Shown here: positions 1 to 9,439 of the stretch, piece by piece | How the letters are laid out: each line of letters starts with the position of its first letter | Numbering within the stretch: position 1 is the stretch's first letter | Assembly (NCBI GenBank): GCA_025463135.1 | Contig: JAOAPY010000030.1 | Location: forward strand, 62,001 to 126,000 | Direction of reading: 5' to 3' | DNA length: 64,000 nucleotides | Source of the DNA: Acidobacteriota bacterium | GTDB taxonomy: Bacteria; Acidobacteriota; Blastocatellia; Pyrinomonadales; Pyrinomonadaceae | The notes under the pieces: generated by a model | The model's database searches: none | The model's input: only the letters and a program-made list of their open reading frames with translations | What the model was told of the DNA's origin: nothing | Position numbers and translations under genes: made by a program

Positions 1-1
1 A

Positions 2-3000
2 CAGAACTGTGAAAGCTTCTTTCACGAGATGGATTTTTCTTTCCTGCTGGATAAAGACCGCGAACTGTTCACGATTGGCTACAACGTCGGTGAGTTGCGA
101 CCTGACAATTCCTACTATGATTTGTTGGCGTCCGAGGCGCGCGTGGCGAGCTTTGTGGGTATCGCGAAGGGTGACGTCCCGCAGGATCATTGGTTTCGAC
201 TTGGCCGGCAACTGACCCTCGTTCATCGCGCCCGGGCACTCATTTCCTGGACGGGAACGATGTTCGAATACCTGATGCCGCTGCTTATCATGCGCAGTTA
301 TCCAGAGACGCTGCTGGAGCAAACTTTTCGCGCCGTAGTCACGCGCCAAATCGAATATGGTGAAGAACGGGGCGTGCCCTGGGGTATTTCCGAGTCAGCC
401 TACAACGCGCGCGACTTGCATTTGAATTATCAATACGCGCCGTTCGGTGTTCCGGGGTTGGGGTTAAAACGCGGTCTGGTTCAGGACCTGGTGGTGGCGC
501 CTTATGCGACTATGCTCGCGGCGTCTATTGATTCCACCGCCGCGATGGCTAATCTCGTTAAGCTGCGACAGGAAGGGGCGCTGGCGCGCTACGGTTTCTA
601 CGAGGCGATCGACTACACACCTGAACGCTTGCCCCAGAACCAAAGGCTGGTTTTGATCCGCGCTTTCATGGCTCATCATCAGGGCATGAGTCTGGTGGCC
701 CTCGACAATGCCTTGAATAACGGCCTCATGGAATCGCGTTTCCACGCGGACCCTCTGGTGCGGGCGACCGATCTCCTGTTGCAGGAACGAATTCCGCAAG
801 GTGTGCCCGCGACCCGCCCGCGCGCCGAAGAAGTGCTGATTGGGCGTGTGGCCCGCAGTATCCAGGGAAACGTTACGCGCGTCTATCGCAGCGCGGATCA
901 ATCCACACCGCGAACGCAGTTGCTTTCCAACGGCAACTACATGGTGATGATGACGGCCGCCGGTTCCGGATACTCGCAGTGTGGCGAACGGGCTGTAACT
1001 CGCTGGCGCGAAGATGCGACGCGCGATGACTGGGGTACGTTTATATATTTGCGCGAGGTTTTTAGCGGGACCGTGTGGTCCGCCGGACACCAACCGGTGC
1101 GGCGCCCGCCTCAGTCTTACGAAGTGTCCTTTGCCGAAGACAAGGCCGAATTCTGGCGCGCTGATTCCGGTATCGTCACGCATACGGAAATAGTTGTATC
1201 GCCGGAAGAAAATGCTGAAGTGCGTCAGGTGTCGCTGACCAACAATTCCACTCGCACCAGTGAAATCGAGTTGACCAGTTATGCCGAGATCGTACTGGCG
1301 CCCGCCCGCGCTGACGCCGCGCATCCGGCCTTTGGCAACTTGTTCATTGAAACGGAATTCTCTCCGGCTCAAAATGCGTTGTTGGCTCACCGTCGGCAAT
1401 ATTCAAGTGACGACACTCCGGTCTGGGGCGTGCACGTGGTCCTGGCCGAAGGTGCGATGATCGGCGGCGTGCAGTACGAAACTGATCGCGGTCGTTTTCT
1501 CGGTCGCGGTCATACCGTGTCGAATCCGGTTGCCGTGATGGAAGAACGTCCGTTATCAAATACAGTCGGCGCGGTACTTGATCCGGTCTTCAGCCTGCGC
1601 TGTCGAGTGCGCCTGCGACCGAACGAAACCGCACGCGTTACTTTCACCACGGCGGTGGCGAGTTCGCGAGAAGAAGCCCTGACCCTCGCTGATAAATATC
1701 ACGACCCCAATACCTTCGAACGCCAGTCGCGACTGGCCTGGACCAGGGCGCAGGTTGAGATGACCCATCTGAGCATTGGCCCGGAAGATGCGCACCTGTT
1801 TCAGAAACTCGCCGGCCGAGTGATGTACTGCGATGCCGCTTTGCGGCCCCGGCCCTACGTGCTGGCGCTAAATACGAAGGGCCAGTCTGGTCTTTGGCCC
1901 TACGGCATCAGCGGGGACTTGCCGATTATTCTGGTGCGCGTTGGTAGCGAAGAGGGGTTGCGCTCAGTGCGGCAGATTCTGCACGGCCACGAATATCTGC
2001 ATTACAAGGGGCTGAAGATCGATCTCGTAATTCTGAATGATCATCCACCCAGCTACATCCAATCGCTTCACGACGAGTTGCAGGCGATTGTGCGCACCAG
2101 CGGTTTGCAGGGATTGCAGGACAAACCCGGTGGTGTCTATCTGCGTCGATCGGACTTAATGCCTGATGAGGATCGAATCCTGTTGCATGCAGTGGCCCGC
2201 GTGGTGCTGGTCACGGAGCGGGGTTCGCTGGAGGAACAAATCGACCGGCGACCGGTGGAAGAGCCACTGCCGCCGGCGTTTACGCCGCGCTTGCCCGCGC
2301 GTCCCTATGTTTCGGACGCCGAAGTATTTCCGGAGCTCAGTTTCTTCAACGGCCTGGGAGGGTTTGTGCAGGACGGTCGCGAATATGTGACCGTGCTTGG
2401 TGAAGGACAGTGGACACCGGCGCCCTGGTCCAACGTGATAGCGCACAATCCGCACTTTGGATTTCAGGTGACCGAGAGCGGCGCCGGTTATACCTGGTCG
2501 GTTAACAGTCGCGAAAATCGCTTAACGCCCTGGTCCAATGACGCTGTCAGCGATCCGCCCGGCGAAATCTTTTACCTGCGCGATGAAGAGACGGGCGAGA
2601 TCTGGTCGCCCACGCCTTTGCCGATTCGCGAGGCCGAAACTTATACGATCCGTCATGGTCAGGGTTACAGTGTCTTTGAACACAACAGCCACGGTATTTC
2701 TCAGGAGTTGCTGCTTTTCACCCCACCGGAGGACCCGGTCAAGATTTCTCTGTTGCGGTTGCGCAATCGCAGCGACAGGCGACGCGTGCTGTCAGTAACC
2801 AGCTACAACGAGTTGGTGCTGGGCGTTTTGCGCAGCACGTCGGCGCCTTACATCATCACAGAGATCGACAAGACCGGTTCAGTTTTCGCGCGCAACCCAT
2901 ACAACAACGAGTTCGCCTCGCGAGTGACATTCGCAGCGACCAACGGACCGGTAAGCAGCGCCACCTGTGACCGTAAAGAATTTGTGGGACGCAATGGCTC

Positions 3001-4792
3001 GATCGGGCGACCCGCGGCACTGCGACGCAGCAAGCTGAGTGGACGCGATGGGGCCGGCCTGGATCCATGTATTGCCATCCAGACAACTGTCGAGCTTCAG
3101 CCCGGCGAAGCGCGGGAGATCGTCTTTCTGCTCGGCGAGGCGGAATCGAAAGAGAAGGCCGGCGACCTGGTGGCGCGCTACCGTCAGGGTGCACTGGTTA
3201 ATCAGGCGTTCGACGACATTCTCAATTCCTGGGACAAACTTTTGGGAGCGGTACAAGTGCGCACGCCTGATGCGGCCATGGATCTGATGATGAATCGCTG
3301 GCTGGTTTACCAGACGCTTTCCTGCCGCATCCAGGCCCGCACGGCCTTTTATCAATCGGGGGGCGCCTATGGTTTCCGCGATCAATTGCAGGATGTGATG
3401 GCCCTGGTCTATGGCGATCCGCAAACCGCGCGCGCGCAGATCGTGCGGGCAGCTCATCATCAATTCAAGGAAGGCGATGTGCAGCATTGGTGGCATCCAC
3501 CGACCGGGCGCGGCGTGCGCACCAAATTTTCTGACGACCTGCTGTGGCTGCCATTGGTTGCCGCGTTCTATGTCAGCGTTACCGGAGACAAATCCGTACT
3601 CGATGAAGTCGTGCCTTTTCTTGAAGCGCCTCTGCTTGGTCCCGACGAGCATGAAACGTATTTGCAGCCCACCATCTCAGCCGACTCAGCTCCCGTCTTT
3701 GATCATTGCGTGCGCGCGTTGAATCGCAGCCTGGGTGTCGGACAACACGGACTGCCGCTGATGGGCGCGGGCGACTGGAACGACGGGATGAACCGCGTCG
3801 GCTATCTCGGCAAAGGCGAAAGTGTCTGGCTTGGTTGGTTCCTCTACACCACTCTCGATGGGTTTGTGCCGTTTTGCGAACAACGAGGCGAGACTGAACT
3901 CGCCGATCGATACCGCACGCACATGGACAATTTGCAGAAGGCTTTGAATCAGAACGCCTGGGATGGTGATTGGTATCGTCGCGCTTATTTTGATGACGGC
4001 ACGCCGCTCGGCTCGGCCCAGAATGAGGAATGCCGCATCGATTCCATTGCGCAATCGTGGGGAGTGATCTCGGGCGCGGCCGAACCGCATCGCGCCGTGC
4101 GCGCCATGGCGGCCGTCGATGAATATCTGATAAGGCGGGGCGATGGACTGGTGTTGCTTTTCACGCCGCCGTTCGACAAGAGCAATTTGAACCCTGGCTA
4201 CATCAAGGGCTATGCGCCGGGTGTGCGTGAAAACGGTGGTCAGTACACACATGGCGCCATATGGACCATGATCGCTTTTGCGCTGCTAGGTCAGGGCGAT
4301 CGCAGCGGAGAATTGTTTTCCCTGCTCAATCCCATCAACCACGCGTCGACGAGGGCGGGCTTGCACAAATACAAAGTCGAGCCATACGTAGCCGCCGGCG
4401 ATGTCTATGCCGTGCCGCCCCACACCGGTCGCGGAGGCTGGACCTGGTATACGGGTTCAGCCGGCTGGATGTATCGGGCCGGGCTCGAGTCGATTCTCGG
4501 ATTCCATTTGCGCGCTGATCGTTTGCGCCTTGAGCCCTGCATCCCGCGTTGGTGGCGTGAATTCGAAATCACTTACCGGCGCGGTCATACGACCTGGCGC
4601 ATCATGGTAGAGAATCCCACGGCCGTCAGCCGGGGCGTCGTCTCGGTTGAGCTTGATGGCAAGATGCTTCCTGACCGCGAGATTCAATTGGTGGATGACC
4701 GGGCCGTGCACAACGTGCGCGTGGTGCTGGGCGAAGTACCAGTGAAAGAAGAGGTACAGCAGCCTGGGACCGCACGCTTCCAGCGTGCTTAG
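2..4792 (+). CDS. ndvB: Cyclic beta-glucan synthase NdvB-like, C-terminal part (5' truncated by window edge)
   Basis: The frame is open to the first base of the window, so this is the 3' portion of a longer gene; the first ATG is at position 29. The visible part starts in the glucoamylase-like domain (LDNSYYDLLASEAR-type stretch, then MAHHQGMSLVAL). It continues with two GH94/GT36-type beta-sandwich domains (about residues 280-540 and 730-1060 counting from the ATG at 29) and a C-terminal GH94 (alpha/alpha)6 catalytic domain with the GDWNDGMNRVG motif (Asp near 1249-1252). In NdvB/ChvB proteins this half sets the length of cyclic beta-1,2-glucan by phosphorolysis, while the missing N-terminal half carries the membrane segments and GT84 transferase. 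The last eleven residues (QQPGTARFQRA) are encoded by the left arm of an intergenic repeat, so the native tail has been replaced or extended. Exact glucan linkage cannot be told from sequence. Confidence 0.9.
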   Translation, partial: QNCESFFHEMDFSFLLDKDRELFTIGYNVGELRPDNSYYDLLASEARVASFVGIAKGDVPQDHWFRLGRQLTLVHRARALISWTGTMFEYLMPLLIMRSYPETLLEQTFRAVVTRQIEYGEERGVPWGISESAYNARDLHLNYQYAPFGVPGLGLKRGLVQDLVVAPYATMLAASIDSTAAMANLVKLRQEGALARYGFYEAIDYTPERLPQNQRLVLIRAFMAHHQGMSLVALDNALNNGLMESRFHADPLVRATDLLLQERIPQGVPATRPRAEEVLIGRVARSIQGNVTRVYRSADQSTPRTQLLSNGNYMVMMTAAGSGYSQCGERAVTRWREDATRDDWGTFIYLREVFSGTVWSAGHQPVRRPPQSYEVSFAEDKAEFWRADSGIVTHTEIVVSPEENAEVRQVSLTNNSTRTSEIELTSYAEIVLAPARADAAHPAFGNLFIETEFSPAQNALLAHRRQYSSDDTPVWGVHVVLAEGAMIGGVQYETDRGRFLGRGHTVSNPVAVMEERPLSNTVGAVLDPVFSLRCRVRLRPNETARVTFTTAVASSREEALTLADKYHDPNTFERQSRLAWTRAQVEMTHLSIGPEDAHLFQKLAGRVMYCDAALRPRPYVLALNTKGQSGLWPYGISGDLPIILVRVGSEEGLRSVRQILHGHEYLHYKGLKIDLVILNDHPPSYIQSLHDELQAIVRTSGLQGLQDKPGGVYLRRSDLMPDEDRILLHAVARVVLVTERGSLEEQIDRRPVEEPLPPAFTPRLPARPYVSDAEVFPELSFFNGLGGFVQDGREYVTVLGEGQWTPAPWSNVIAHNPHFGFQVTESGAGYTWSVNSRENRLTPWSNDAVSDPPGEIFYLRDEETGEIWSPTPLPIREAETYTIRHGQGYSVFEHNSHGISQELLLFTPPEDPVKISLLRLRNRSDRRRVLSVTSYNELVLGVLRSTSAPYIITEIDKTGSVFARNPYNNEFASRVTFAATNGPVSSATCDRKEFVGRNGSIGRPAALRRSKLSGRDGAGLDPCIAIQTTVELQPGEAREIVFLLGEAESKEKAGDLVARYRQGALVNQAFDDILNSWDKLLGAVQVRTPDAAMDLMMNRWLVYQTLSCRIQARTAFYQSGGAYGFRDQLQDVMALVYGDPQTARAQIVRAAHHQFKEGDVQHWWHPPTGRGVRTKFSDDLLWLPLVAAFYVSVTGDKSVLDEVVPFLEAPLLGPDEHETYLQPTISADSAPVFDHCVRALNRSLGVGQHGLPLMGAGDWNDGMNRVGYLGKGESVWLGWFLYTTLDGFVPFCEQRGETELADRYRTHMDNLQKALNQNAWDGDWYRRAYFDDGTPLGSAQNEECRIDSIAQSWGVISGAAEPHRAVRAMAAVDEYLIRRGDGLVLLFTPPFDKSNLNPGYIKGYAPGVRENGGQYTHGAIWTMIAFALLGQGDRSGELFSLLNPINHASTRAGLHKYKVEPYVAAGDVYAVPPHTGRGGWTWYTGSAGWMYRAGLESILGFHLRADRLRLEPCIPRWWREFEITYRRGHTTWRIMVENPTAVSRGVVSVELDGKMLPDREIQLVDDRAVHNVRVVLGEVPVKEEVQQPGTARFQRA

Positions 4793-4883
4793 TGTCTGCT
4801 AAGCTGTCCCGTTCCCGAAACCGATCTTCTGCCGGATAGAAGCCTCAAACGCCGCCGCAGGCGCACTGGAAGCGTGCGGTCCC
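4763..4883. repeat. Inverted-repeat element family A, copy 1
   Basis: The left arm, 4763-4789, reads out of the end of the glucan synthase gene; the right arm, 4864-4883, is its reverse complement over 20 perfect bases. Internal sequence is about 75 nt. It is the same arm as at 6195-6300, 31654-31679 and 36221-36323. The rest of the spacer to 5100 has no gene that I can support; a minus-strand frame at 4799-5089 looks like chance. Confidence 0.85.
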
Positions 4884-5115
4884 AGCAGGCGCAAAGCGTG
4901 CCCTATAACAAAACGCGACGAGAGCCCGGGTGTACGGAATTTGCATTGCCCGACTGCTGCTAACTCTTTCTGCCAGTCTGCCCGTTCAAAATCACGTGTG
5001 GTACAAAAATTGACTTGTTTCGCTTGAATCCTCGGAGGTTTGATCAAATCACTATGGAGACAAGCCAGTTTGGAAACTTTCCCAGGCAAACATCAGGCTT
5101 GAAAGGGAGGGAATT

Positions 5116-6192
5116 TTGAATCCCACAAAGGTCTTGCGGAATTTTTTTGTTGAGCATCTGGCCGTGGATCTAGGCACTGTAAACACGCTCATCTATGTTC
5201 CTGGTCAGGGCATAATTCTGAACGAGCCATCGGTCGTGGCGCTCGAAAAACACTCGAAGGAAGTCGTGGCCGTCGGCCTGCCTGCACAGAAGCTTTTGGG
5301 TCGCGAACCTCGGGACATTGAAGTGCACCGGCCCATCCGCGGCGGCACCATCGACAACTTTGAAGTCGCGCAAAAGATGCTCAAAGCGTTTCTCAGGATC
5401 GCGCGTCAGGGGCGGCATCGCCGCAGCCACCTCGTGATCGGAGTACCAGGCTCATCAACAACGATAGAGCAGCGTTCTGTGAGGGAGGCTGCCCGCGATG
5501 CCCGGGCCGGCCGGGTCGATCTAGTCGATGAAGGTCTGGCCGCAGCTGCGGGCGCGGGGATCGATTTTGAGGATGAGCACGCGCACCTGATCGTCGACGT
5601 GGGCGGCGGCACGACTAATATCGCCTTGATCGCCTCCGGAGGTGTGGTTGCCTCGCGCAGTCTGCCGACGGCCGGCAACGCGATGGACGAAGCGATCCGC
5701 GATTATGTGCGGACCAGTCATTCCATCCAGATTGGTGAATGCACTGCCGAAAGAATTAAGACGCAATTGGGCACGGCCACCGACTCGTTCGCGCCGGAGT
5801 TGGAGATGGCGATCGTGGGTAAGCAGTTATCGAATGGCTCTGGCCTGGAGGTCGTCATAACTTCCGCGGAAGTGCGTGAAGCGTTGCAGCCTGCGCTTTC
5901 AGAAATCTTTGAGACCATTCGCGGGGTTATCGAGGCCGCCCCGCCGGAGGTGACGGCGGACATCTATTACTCCCAACTAATCCTGACCGGCGGCGGCGCC
6001 TTGCTGAAAGGTATGTCTGAGCGCTTGCGGCAGGAACTGAATCTTCAGGTGGCGCTCGCCGACGATCCCCTGGCAGCCGTGGCGATGGGGGCCGGACGAT
6101 TACTGGAAGAACCAGAAAAACTGGCGCGCGCCGTGATTCGACGGGATGTGCACGTGTGGGAAGGATCTCAGGAACTGGTCGTCAACTGGTAG
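5116..6192 (+). CDS. mreB: MreB-type rod-shape actin homologue
   Basis: This bacterial actin polymerises under the inner membrane and guides lateral wall synthesis. Actin-fold signatures are present: phosphate-1 loop DLGTVNT near residue 18, phosphate-2 loop DVGGGTTNIA near 161, and the adenosine motif LTGGGALLKG near 293. Length (358) is normal for MreB (about 345). The TTG start is chosen because a strong Shine-Dalgarno (AGGGAGGG at 5104-5111) lies five to six bases upstream and the N-terminus aligns with the family; no ATG is better placed. No mreC, mreD or pbp2 follows, so this may be a stand-alone second paralogue instead of the main mreBCD operon copy. The segment GRHRRSHLVIGVPGSST differs from the usual PRVVVCVPSGIT form, which also hints at a divergent paralogue. 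Confidence 0.88.
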   Translation: MNPTKVLRNFFVEHLAVDLGTVNTLIYVPGQGIILNEPSVVALEKHSKEVVAVGLPAQKLLGREPRDIEVHRPIRGGTIDNFEVAQKMLKAFLRIARQGRHRRSHLVIGVPGSSTTIEQRSVREAARDARAGRVDLVDEGLAAAAGAGIDFEDEHAHLIVDVGGGTTNIALIASGGVVASRSLPTAGNAMDEAIRDYVRTSHSIQIGECTAERIKTQLGTATDSFAPELEMAIVGKQLSNGSGLEVVITSAEVREALQPALSEIFETIRGVIEAAPPEVTADIYYSQLILTGGGALLKGMSERLRQELNLQVALADDPLAAVAMGAGRLLEEPEKLARAVIRRDVHVWEGSQELVVNW

Positions 6193-6194
6193 CC

Positions 6195-6300
6195 CCTGGG
6201 ACCGCACGCTTCCAGCGTGCTGAGGTTGCGGCGAAGAAATTGTTCGGGTCAAATAGTCTCTTGGCTGACGTCAAGCACGCTGGAAGCGTGCGGTCCCAGG
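6195..6300. repeat. Inverted-repeat element family A, copy 2
   Basis: This is a perfect 27-bp inverted repeat (6195-6221 and 6274-6300) enclosing 52 nt. It fills almost the whole spacer between the mreB stop (6192) and the polX start (6305). Confidence 0.92.
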
Positions 6301-6304
6301 GTCA

Positions 6305-8059
6305 ATGAAACCTCTTTCTAAATCGGACAAGTTCAAAATAGCAGCTACGTTTCTGGAAATCGGCCAACTGCTCGAGGCCAGGGGCCGCGATCAGTTTCGC
6401 GCCCGGGCCTATCGCAACGCGGCGCGATCGCTCGCCGAGTATCCGGGCGACCTTGGCGGGCTCGCTGAGCAGGATCGGCTCACCGAAATCAAAGGCATTG
6501 GATCCGCGATCGCAGCGCAGGTCAAAGAAATTTTCACCACCGGTCGTTCGTCATATCTGGAACGCCTGCGCGCTGAACTGCCGCCTGGGGTGATTGAGCT
6601 TTCGCGCATCCTCAGCCTGAAAAAGATTGAAAAGCTTCATCAGGCCCTCGGCATACGCAGCCTCGCCGACCTGAAAGCAGCAATCGCCGCGGGCCGGGTC
6701 AGCGAAGTGCCGGGCTTCGGCGCTAAATCCGAGGAACAGTTGCTGGCTGCAATCACGCGTTATGAAAATCGCGGAGAGCGCATCTTGCTGCTGCACGCCT
6801 CGCGCCTGGGCCGGCGCATTCTCGGATACATGAAAACGTGCGCCGAGGTCCGTGATATCGAAGTTGCCGGCGCCATTCGTCGCTGGAAAGAAACGGTCGG
6901 GACGATTCGCATTGTGGCCGAGTCCAAACGCGCGCCGGCGTTGCTGGTCGAGCACTTCCTTCAGTTTCCATCGATTACCGATGTTAATGAACGCAGCGAG
7001 AGCGCCTGCCTGGTGACTCTTGCTGAGAACGTGCGGGTGTCTTTCACCGCCGTGCCGTTGAAACAATATGCGGTGGCCCTGCATCACGAAACCGGGGCCA
7101 AAGCGCATGTTGAGAAAATGCAGAGTGTGGCGCGCAGGAAAGGCTATGAACTCACCGGCACCGCGTTGTTGCGCGCAGGCTCGAAGCGGGCAGACTCGGG
7201 CAAGGAAATATCTTTGAAGAATGAGGGCGATCTCTTCAAGCAGCTTGGTATGCAATACATCCCGCCCGAGTTGCGCGAGGATGACGGCGAAATCGAACTG
7301 GCCCTGGCCGGCAAGCTTCCCGCGGACCTACTAACCATCGCGGACATCAAAGGCATGGTCCATTGCCACACGACTTATTCAGACGGTCGCAATAGCGTTG
7401 CTGAAATGGCGCAAGCCGCTGAGGCTATGGGAATGCAATACATCACCATCACCGATCATTCGCCGACCGCGTTCTATGCAAACGGCGTCAAGGTCGATCG
7501 ACTGATGCGGCAATGGGATGAGATCAGCCGGGTGCAGGAGAGCGTGAAAGTGAAGCTGCTGCGCGGCACCGAGTCGGACATTCTCAAGGAAGGCGCGTTG
7601 GACTATCCCGATCGCATCCTCGAACAGTTCGATGTAATCATCGCCAGCATTCACAATCGCTACAAACTGGACGAAGCAGGCATGACTCGCCGCCTGTTGA
7701 CGGCGATGAAAAATCCGCTGTTCAAGATCTGGGGCCATCCGCTTGGCCGCCTGGTCCAACGTCGACCACCGATTGCCTGTCGAGTCGAGGAAATTCTCGA
7801 CGCGATCGCGGCCTCGCGCGCCGCCATTGAGATCAATGGCGATCCGCACCGGCTGGATCTGGAGCCGCGCTGGTTGAAAGAAGCACGCAAGCGCGGAATT
7901 AAGTTTGTAGTTTCAACCGATGCGCACTCGATAACGGATCTTCAGCATCTGCCGTTTGGTATTGGCCTGGCGCGCCGCGCCGGCATCCGACGTGGTGAAG
8001 TGCTCAATACGCTCGGGGTCGCGGCGTTCCGCCGCCGCGTGTCGCCGACGCACTCCTGA
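6305..8059 (+). CDS. polX: PolX-family protein: degenerate polymerase module plus PHP phosphoesterase
   Basis: Domain order is that of bacterial PolX: N-terminal 8-kDa/HhH region (residues 1-95), second HhH (about 100-150), palm/thumb-like region (about 160-315), and C-terminal PHP domain (about 345-580). The PHP metal-ligand motifs are all visible: VHCHTTYSDG, ITDHS, GTESDI, ASIH, GHPLG, EINGD and STDAHS. This domain is a 3'-5' exonuclease/AP-endonuclease in characterised PolX proteins. The polymerase site is not intact: where the family has GDxD (two Mg-binding aspartates), this protein reads ETVGTIRIV, with Thr200 and Arg202 in place of the aspartates. I infer that nucleotide transfer is lost and the protein is a PHP nuclease with DNA-binding helix-hairpin-helix modules. 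It sits next to topoisomerase and ligase genes, consistent with a repair role. Confidence 0.9.
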   Translation: MKPLSKSDKFKIAATFLEIGQLLEARGRDQFRARAYRNAARSLAEYPGDLGGLAEQDRLTEIKGIGSAIAAQVKEIFTTGRSSYLERLRAELPPGVIELSRILSLKKIEKLHQALGIRSLADLKAAIAAGRVSEVPGFGAKSEEQLLAAITRYENRGERILLLHASRLGRRILGYMKTCAEVRDIEVAGAIRRWKETVGTIRIVAESKRAPALLVEHFLQFPSITDVNERSESACLVTLAENVRVSFTAVPLKQYAVALHHETGAKAHVEKMQSVARRKGYELTGTALLRAGSKRADSGKEISLKNEGDLFKQLGMQYIPPELREDDGEIELALAGKLPADLLTIADIKGMVHCHTTYSDGRNSVAEMAQAAEAMGMQYITITDHSPTAFYANGVKVDRLMRQWDEISRVQESVKVKLLRGTESDILKEGALDYPDRILEQFDVIIASIHNRYKLDEAGMTRRLLTAMKNPLFKIWGHPLGRLVQRRPPIACRVEEILDAIAASRAAIEINGDPHRLDLEPRWLKEARKRGIKFVVSTDAHSITDLQHLPFGIGLARRAGIRRGEVLNTLGVAAFRRRVSPTHS

Positions 8060-8060
8060 T

Positions 8061-8153
8061 GTCCGACAAACTTCAAGTTTGTCGTGTGGGCTGTTGAGTT
8101 TCTTCCCTGAATACAATGGTCCCGCCAGCGACAAACTGAAGTTTGTCGGACTT
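8061..8153. repeat. Inverted-repeat element family C, copy 1
   Basis: The arms 8061-8084 and 8131-8153 are near-perfect reverse complements, and each arm is itself a small palindrome (GACAAACTT-AAGTTTGTC type). It begins one base after the polX stop. Related copies are at 25431-25533 and 58304-58358. Confidence 0.85.
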
Positions 8154-8278
8154 CTACTTGCTCGCTATCCATACAGAGACTCAGGCCAACGTCCCCTAAT
8201 GATTCAGGCTCGACTTCTATTGGACCAAAGCGAGCCTGAATTCTTTGCTGCTCGATATTTGCGTTACTAACCTGGTCA

Positions 8279-9373
8279 ATGCCCAAGTCCGATCCAAACA
8301 ACCTGGTTAACGAGCCGGTGCCCTCAACTCCGCAGGAGCGTAAAGCTGAAGTCGCGGAACTCAAGCAGCAAAGCGACATTCAAAAAGCGCTCAAGCAAAC
8401 AGCGGGGCAGCCCCAGCCCAGCCCCAGCGTAGAGAAAAAACAAAAAGCATTCATCGGCACCTATGTGGTGATTCTGTTGTTGCTGGGGGGCCTCTACTAC
8501 ATTCTAAAACTCTATGTACTGCGCCTCGGAACATTTCTGCCGCGCGCTGTCCTGGGCGCCATCGCGATCGCGACGGTGATCACTGCCGTTAAGAGCATCG
8601 ACGTCTATTTGATCGATCGCGTAGATGATCCGGCGGCTGAATACAACCTCCGCCGCGTGCTGAAATTGTTGGCCTCGTTCGTGATCGCTCTGATTGTTAT
8701 CTCGGTAGTGTTTGTAAACTGGTACACCGCCGTGGTTTCGCTCGGCGTATTTTCGGTGATTGTCGGGCTGGCGCTGCAAACAACCTTTACCAGCTTTATT
8801 GGCTGGATCTATATCCTGGTGCGCACGCCTTTTCGCGTGGGTGATCGCATTAAGATCGGCGACGCCACCGGCGATGTCATTGATGTTGGATACCTGGATA
8901 CGACGTTGTGGGAATTTGGCGGCGAGTATCTGTCCACCGATCATCCCAGCGGTCGCGTGATCAAGTTTCCCAATGCGAAAGTACTCAGCTCGGCCGTGTA
9001 CAATTACAGTTGGCCCTTGTTTCCTTATATCTGGAACGAGATCAAATTCAACGTGGCTTATGAAAGCGATTTGGATTTCGTGGCTCAAACGATGCAAGAC
9101 ATCGCCCAGGAAGAATTGGGTGAAGCAATGCTCGAACGGGTACGCGTCTTCAAGGATTTGCTGGCAGGAACTCCGGTCGATGAGTTACAGGTCAATGAGA
9201 GGCCAAACGTGATCTTTCGAGTGAGCGAAAACACCTGGCTCCAGGCGATCGTTCGTTACCTGGTGCCGCCACGGGAAGCCGGCCGCATCAAGACGCGGTT
9301 GATTAAGAAAATGTTGGCCCGGCTGAACAGTGAACCGGACCGCACCCTGTTTCCAAAATCGAATGCCAGATAG
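8279..9373 (+). CDS. MscS-family mechanosensitive ion channel
   Basis: The protein has a cytoplasmic N-terminus (about 60 residues, charged), then roughly four hydrophobic segments between residues 58 and 180. These are followed by the conserved MscS pore-lining/beta-domain junction (LGVFSVIVGLALQTTFTSFIGW, then RTPFRVGDRIKIGDATGDVIDVGYLDT) and a C-terminal alpha/beta domain. Members open under membrane tension to release osmolytes. At 364 residues it is slightly longer than E. coli MscS (286) because of the N-terminal extension and an additional helix pair. It lies alone, flanked by repeat-filled spacers, so it is probably monocistronic. Confidence 0.88.
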   Translation: MPKSDPNNLVNEPVPSTPQERKAEVAELKQQSDIQKALKQTAGQPQPSPSVEKKQKAFIGTYVVILLLLGGLYYILKLYVLRLGTFLPRAVLGAIAIATVITAVKSIDVYLIDRVDDPAAEYNLRRVLKLLASFVIALIVISVVFVNWYTAVVSLGVFSVIVGLALQTTFTSFIGWIYILVRTPFRVGDRIKIGDATGDVIDVGYLDTTLWEFGGEYLSTDHPSGRVIKFPNAKVLSSAVYNYSWPLFPYIWNEIKFNVAYESDLDFVAQTMQDIAQEELGEAMLERVRVFKDLLAGTPVDELQVNERPNVIFRVSENTWLQAIVRYLVPPREAGRIKTRLIKKMLARLNSEPDRTLFPKSNAR

Positions 9374-9375
9374 AT

Positions 9376-9431
9376 GTAACGCAGGCTGCCAGCCCATGCC
9401 GCGATCGCTACAGGCTGGCAGCCTGTAGTAC
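9376..9431. repeat. Short inverted repeat, family L (GGCTGCCAG/CTGGCAGCC)
   Basis: GGCTGCCAGCC at 9383-9393 pairs with GGCTGGCAGCC at 9413-9423. It occupies the mscS-topoisomerase spacer. Similar words recur at 51360 and 51448-51490. Confidence 0.7.
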
Positions 9432-9439
9432 AAATACTC

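Noticed and set aside
464-1399. Long minus-strand frame opposite the glucan synthase (311 codons)
   Set aside because: Antisense shadow of a gene with clear domains; no ribosome site and no protein-like motifs.
2879-3652. Minus-strand frame of 257 codons opposite the glucan synthase GH94 domain
   Set aside because: Shadow produced by high GC third positions on the real gene.
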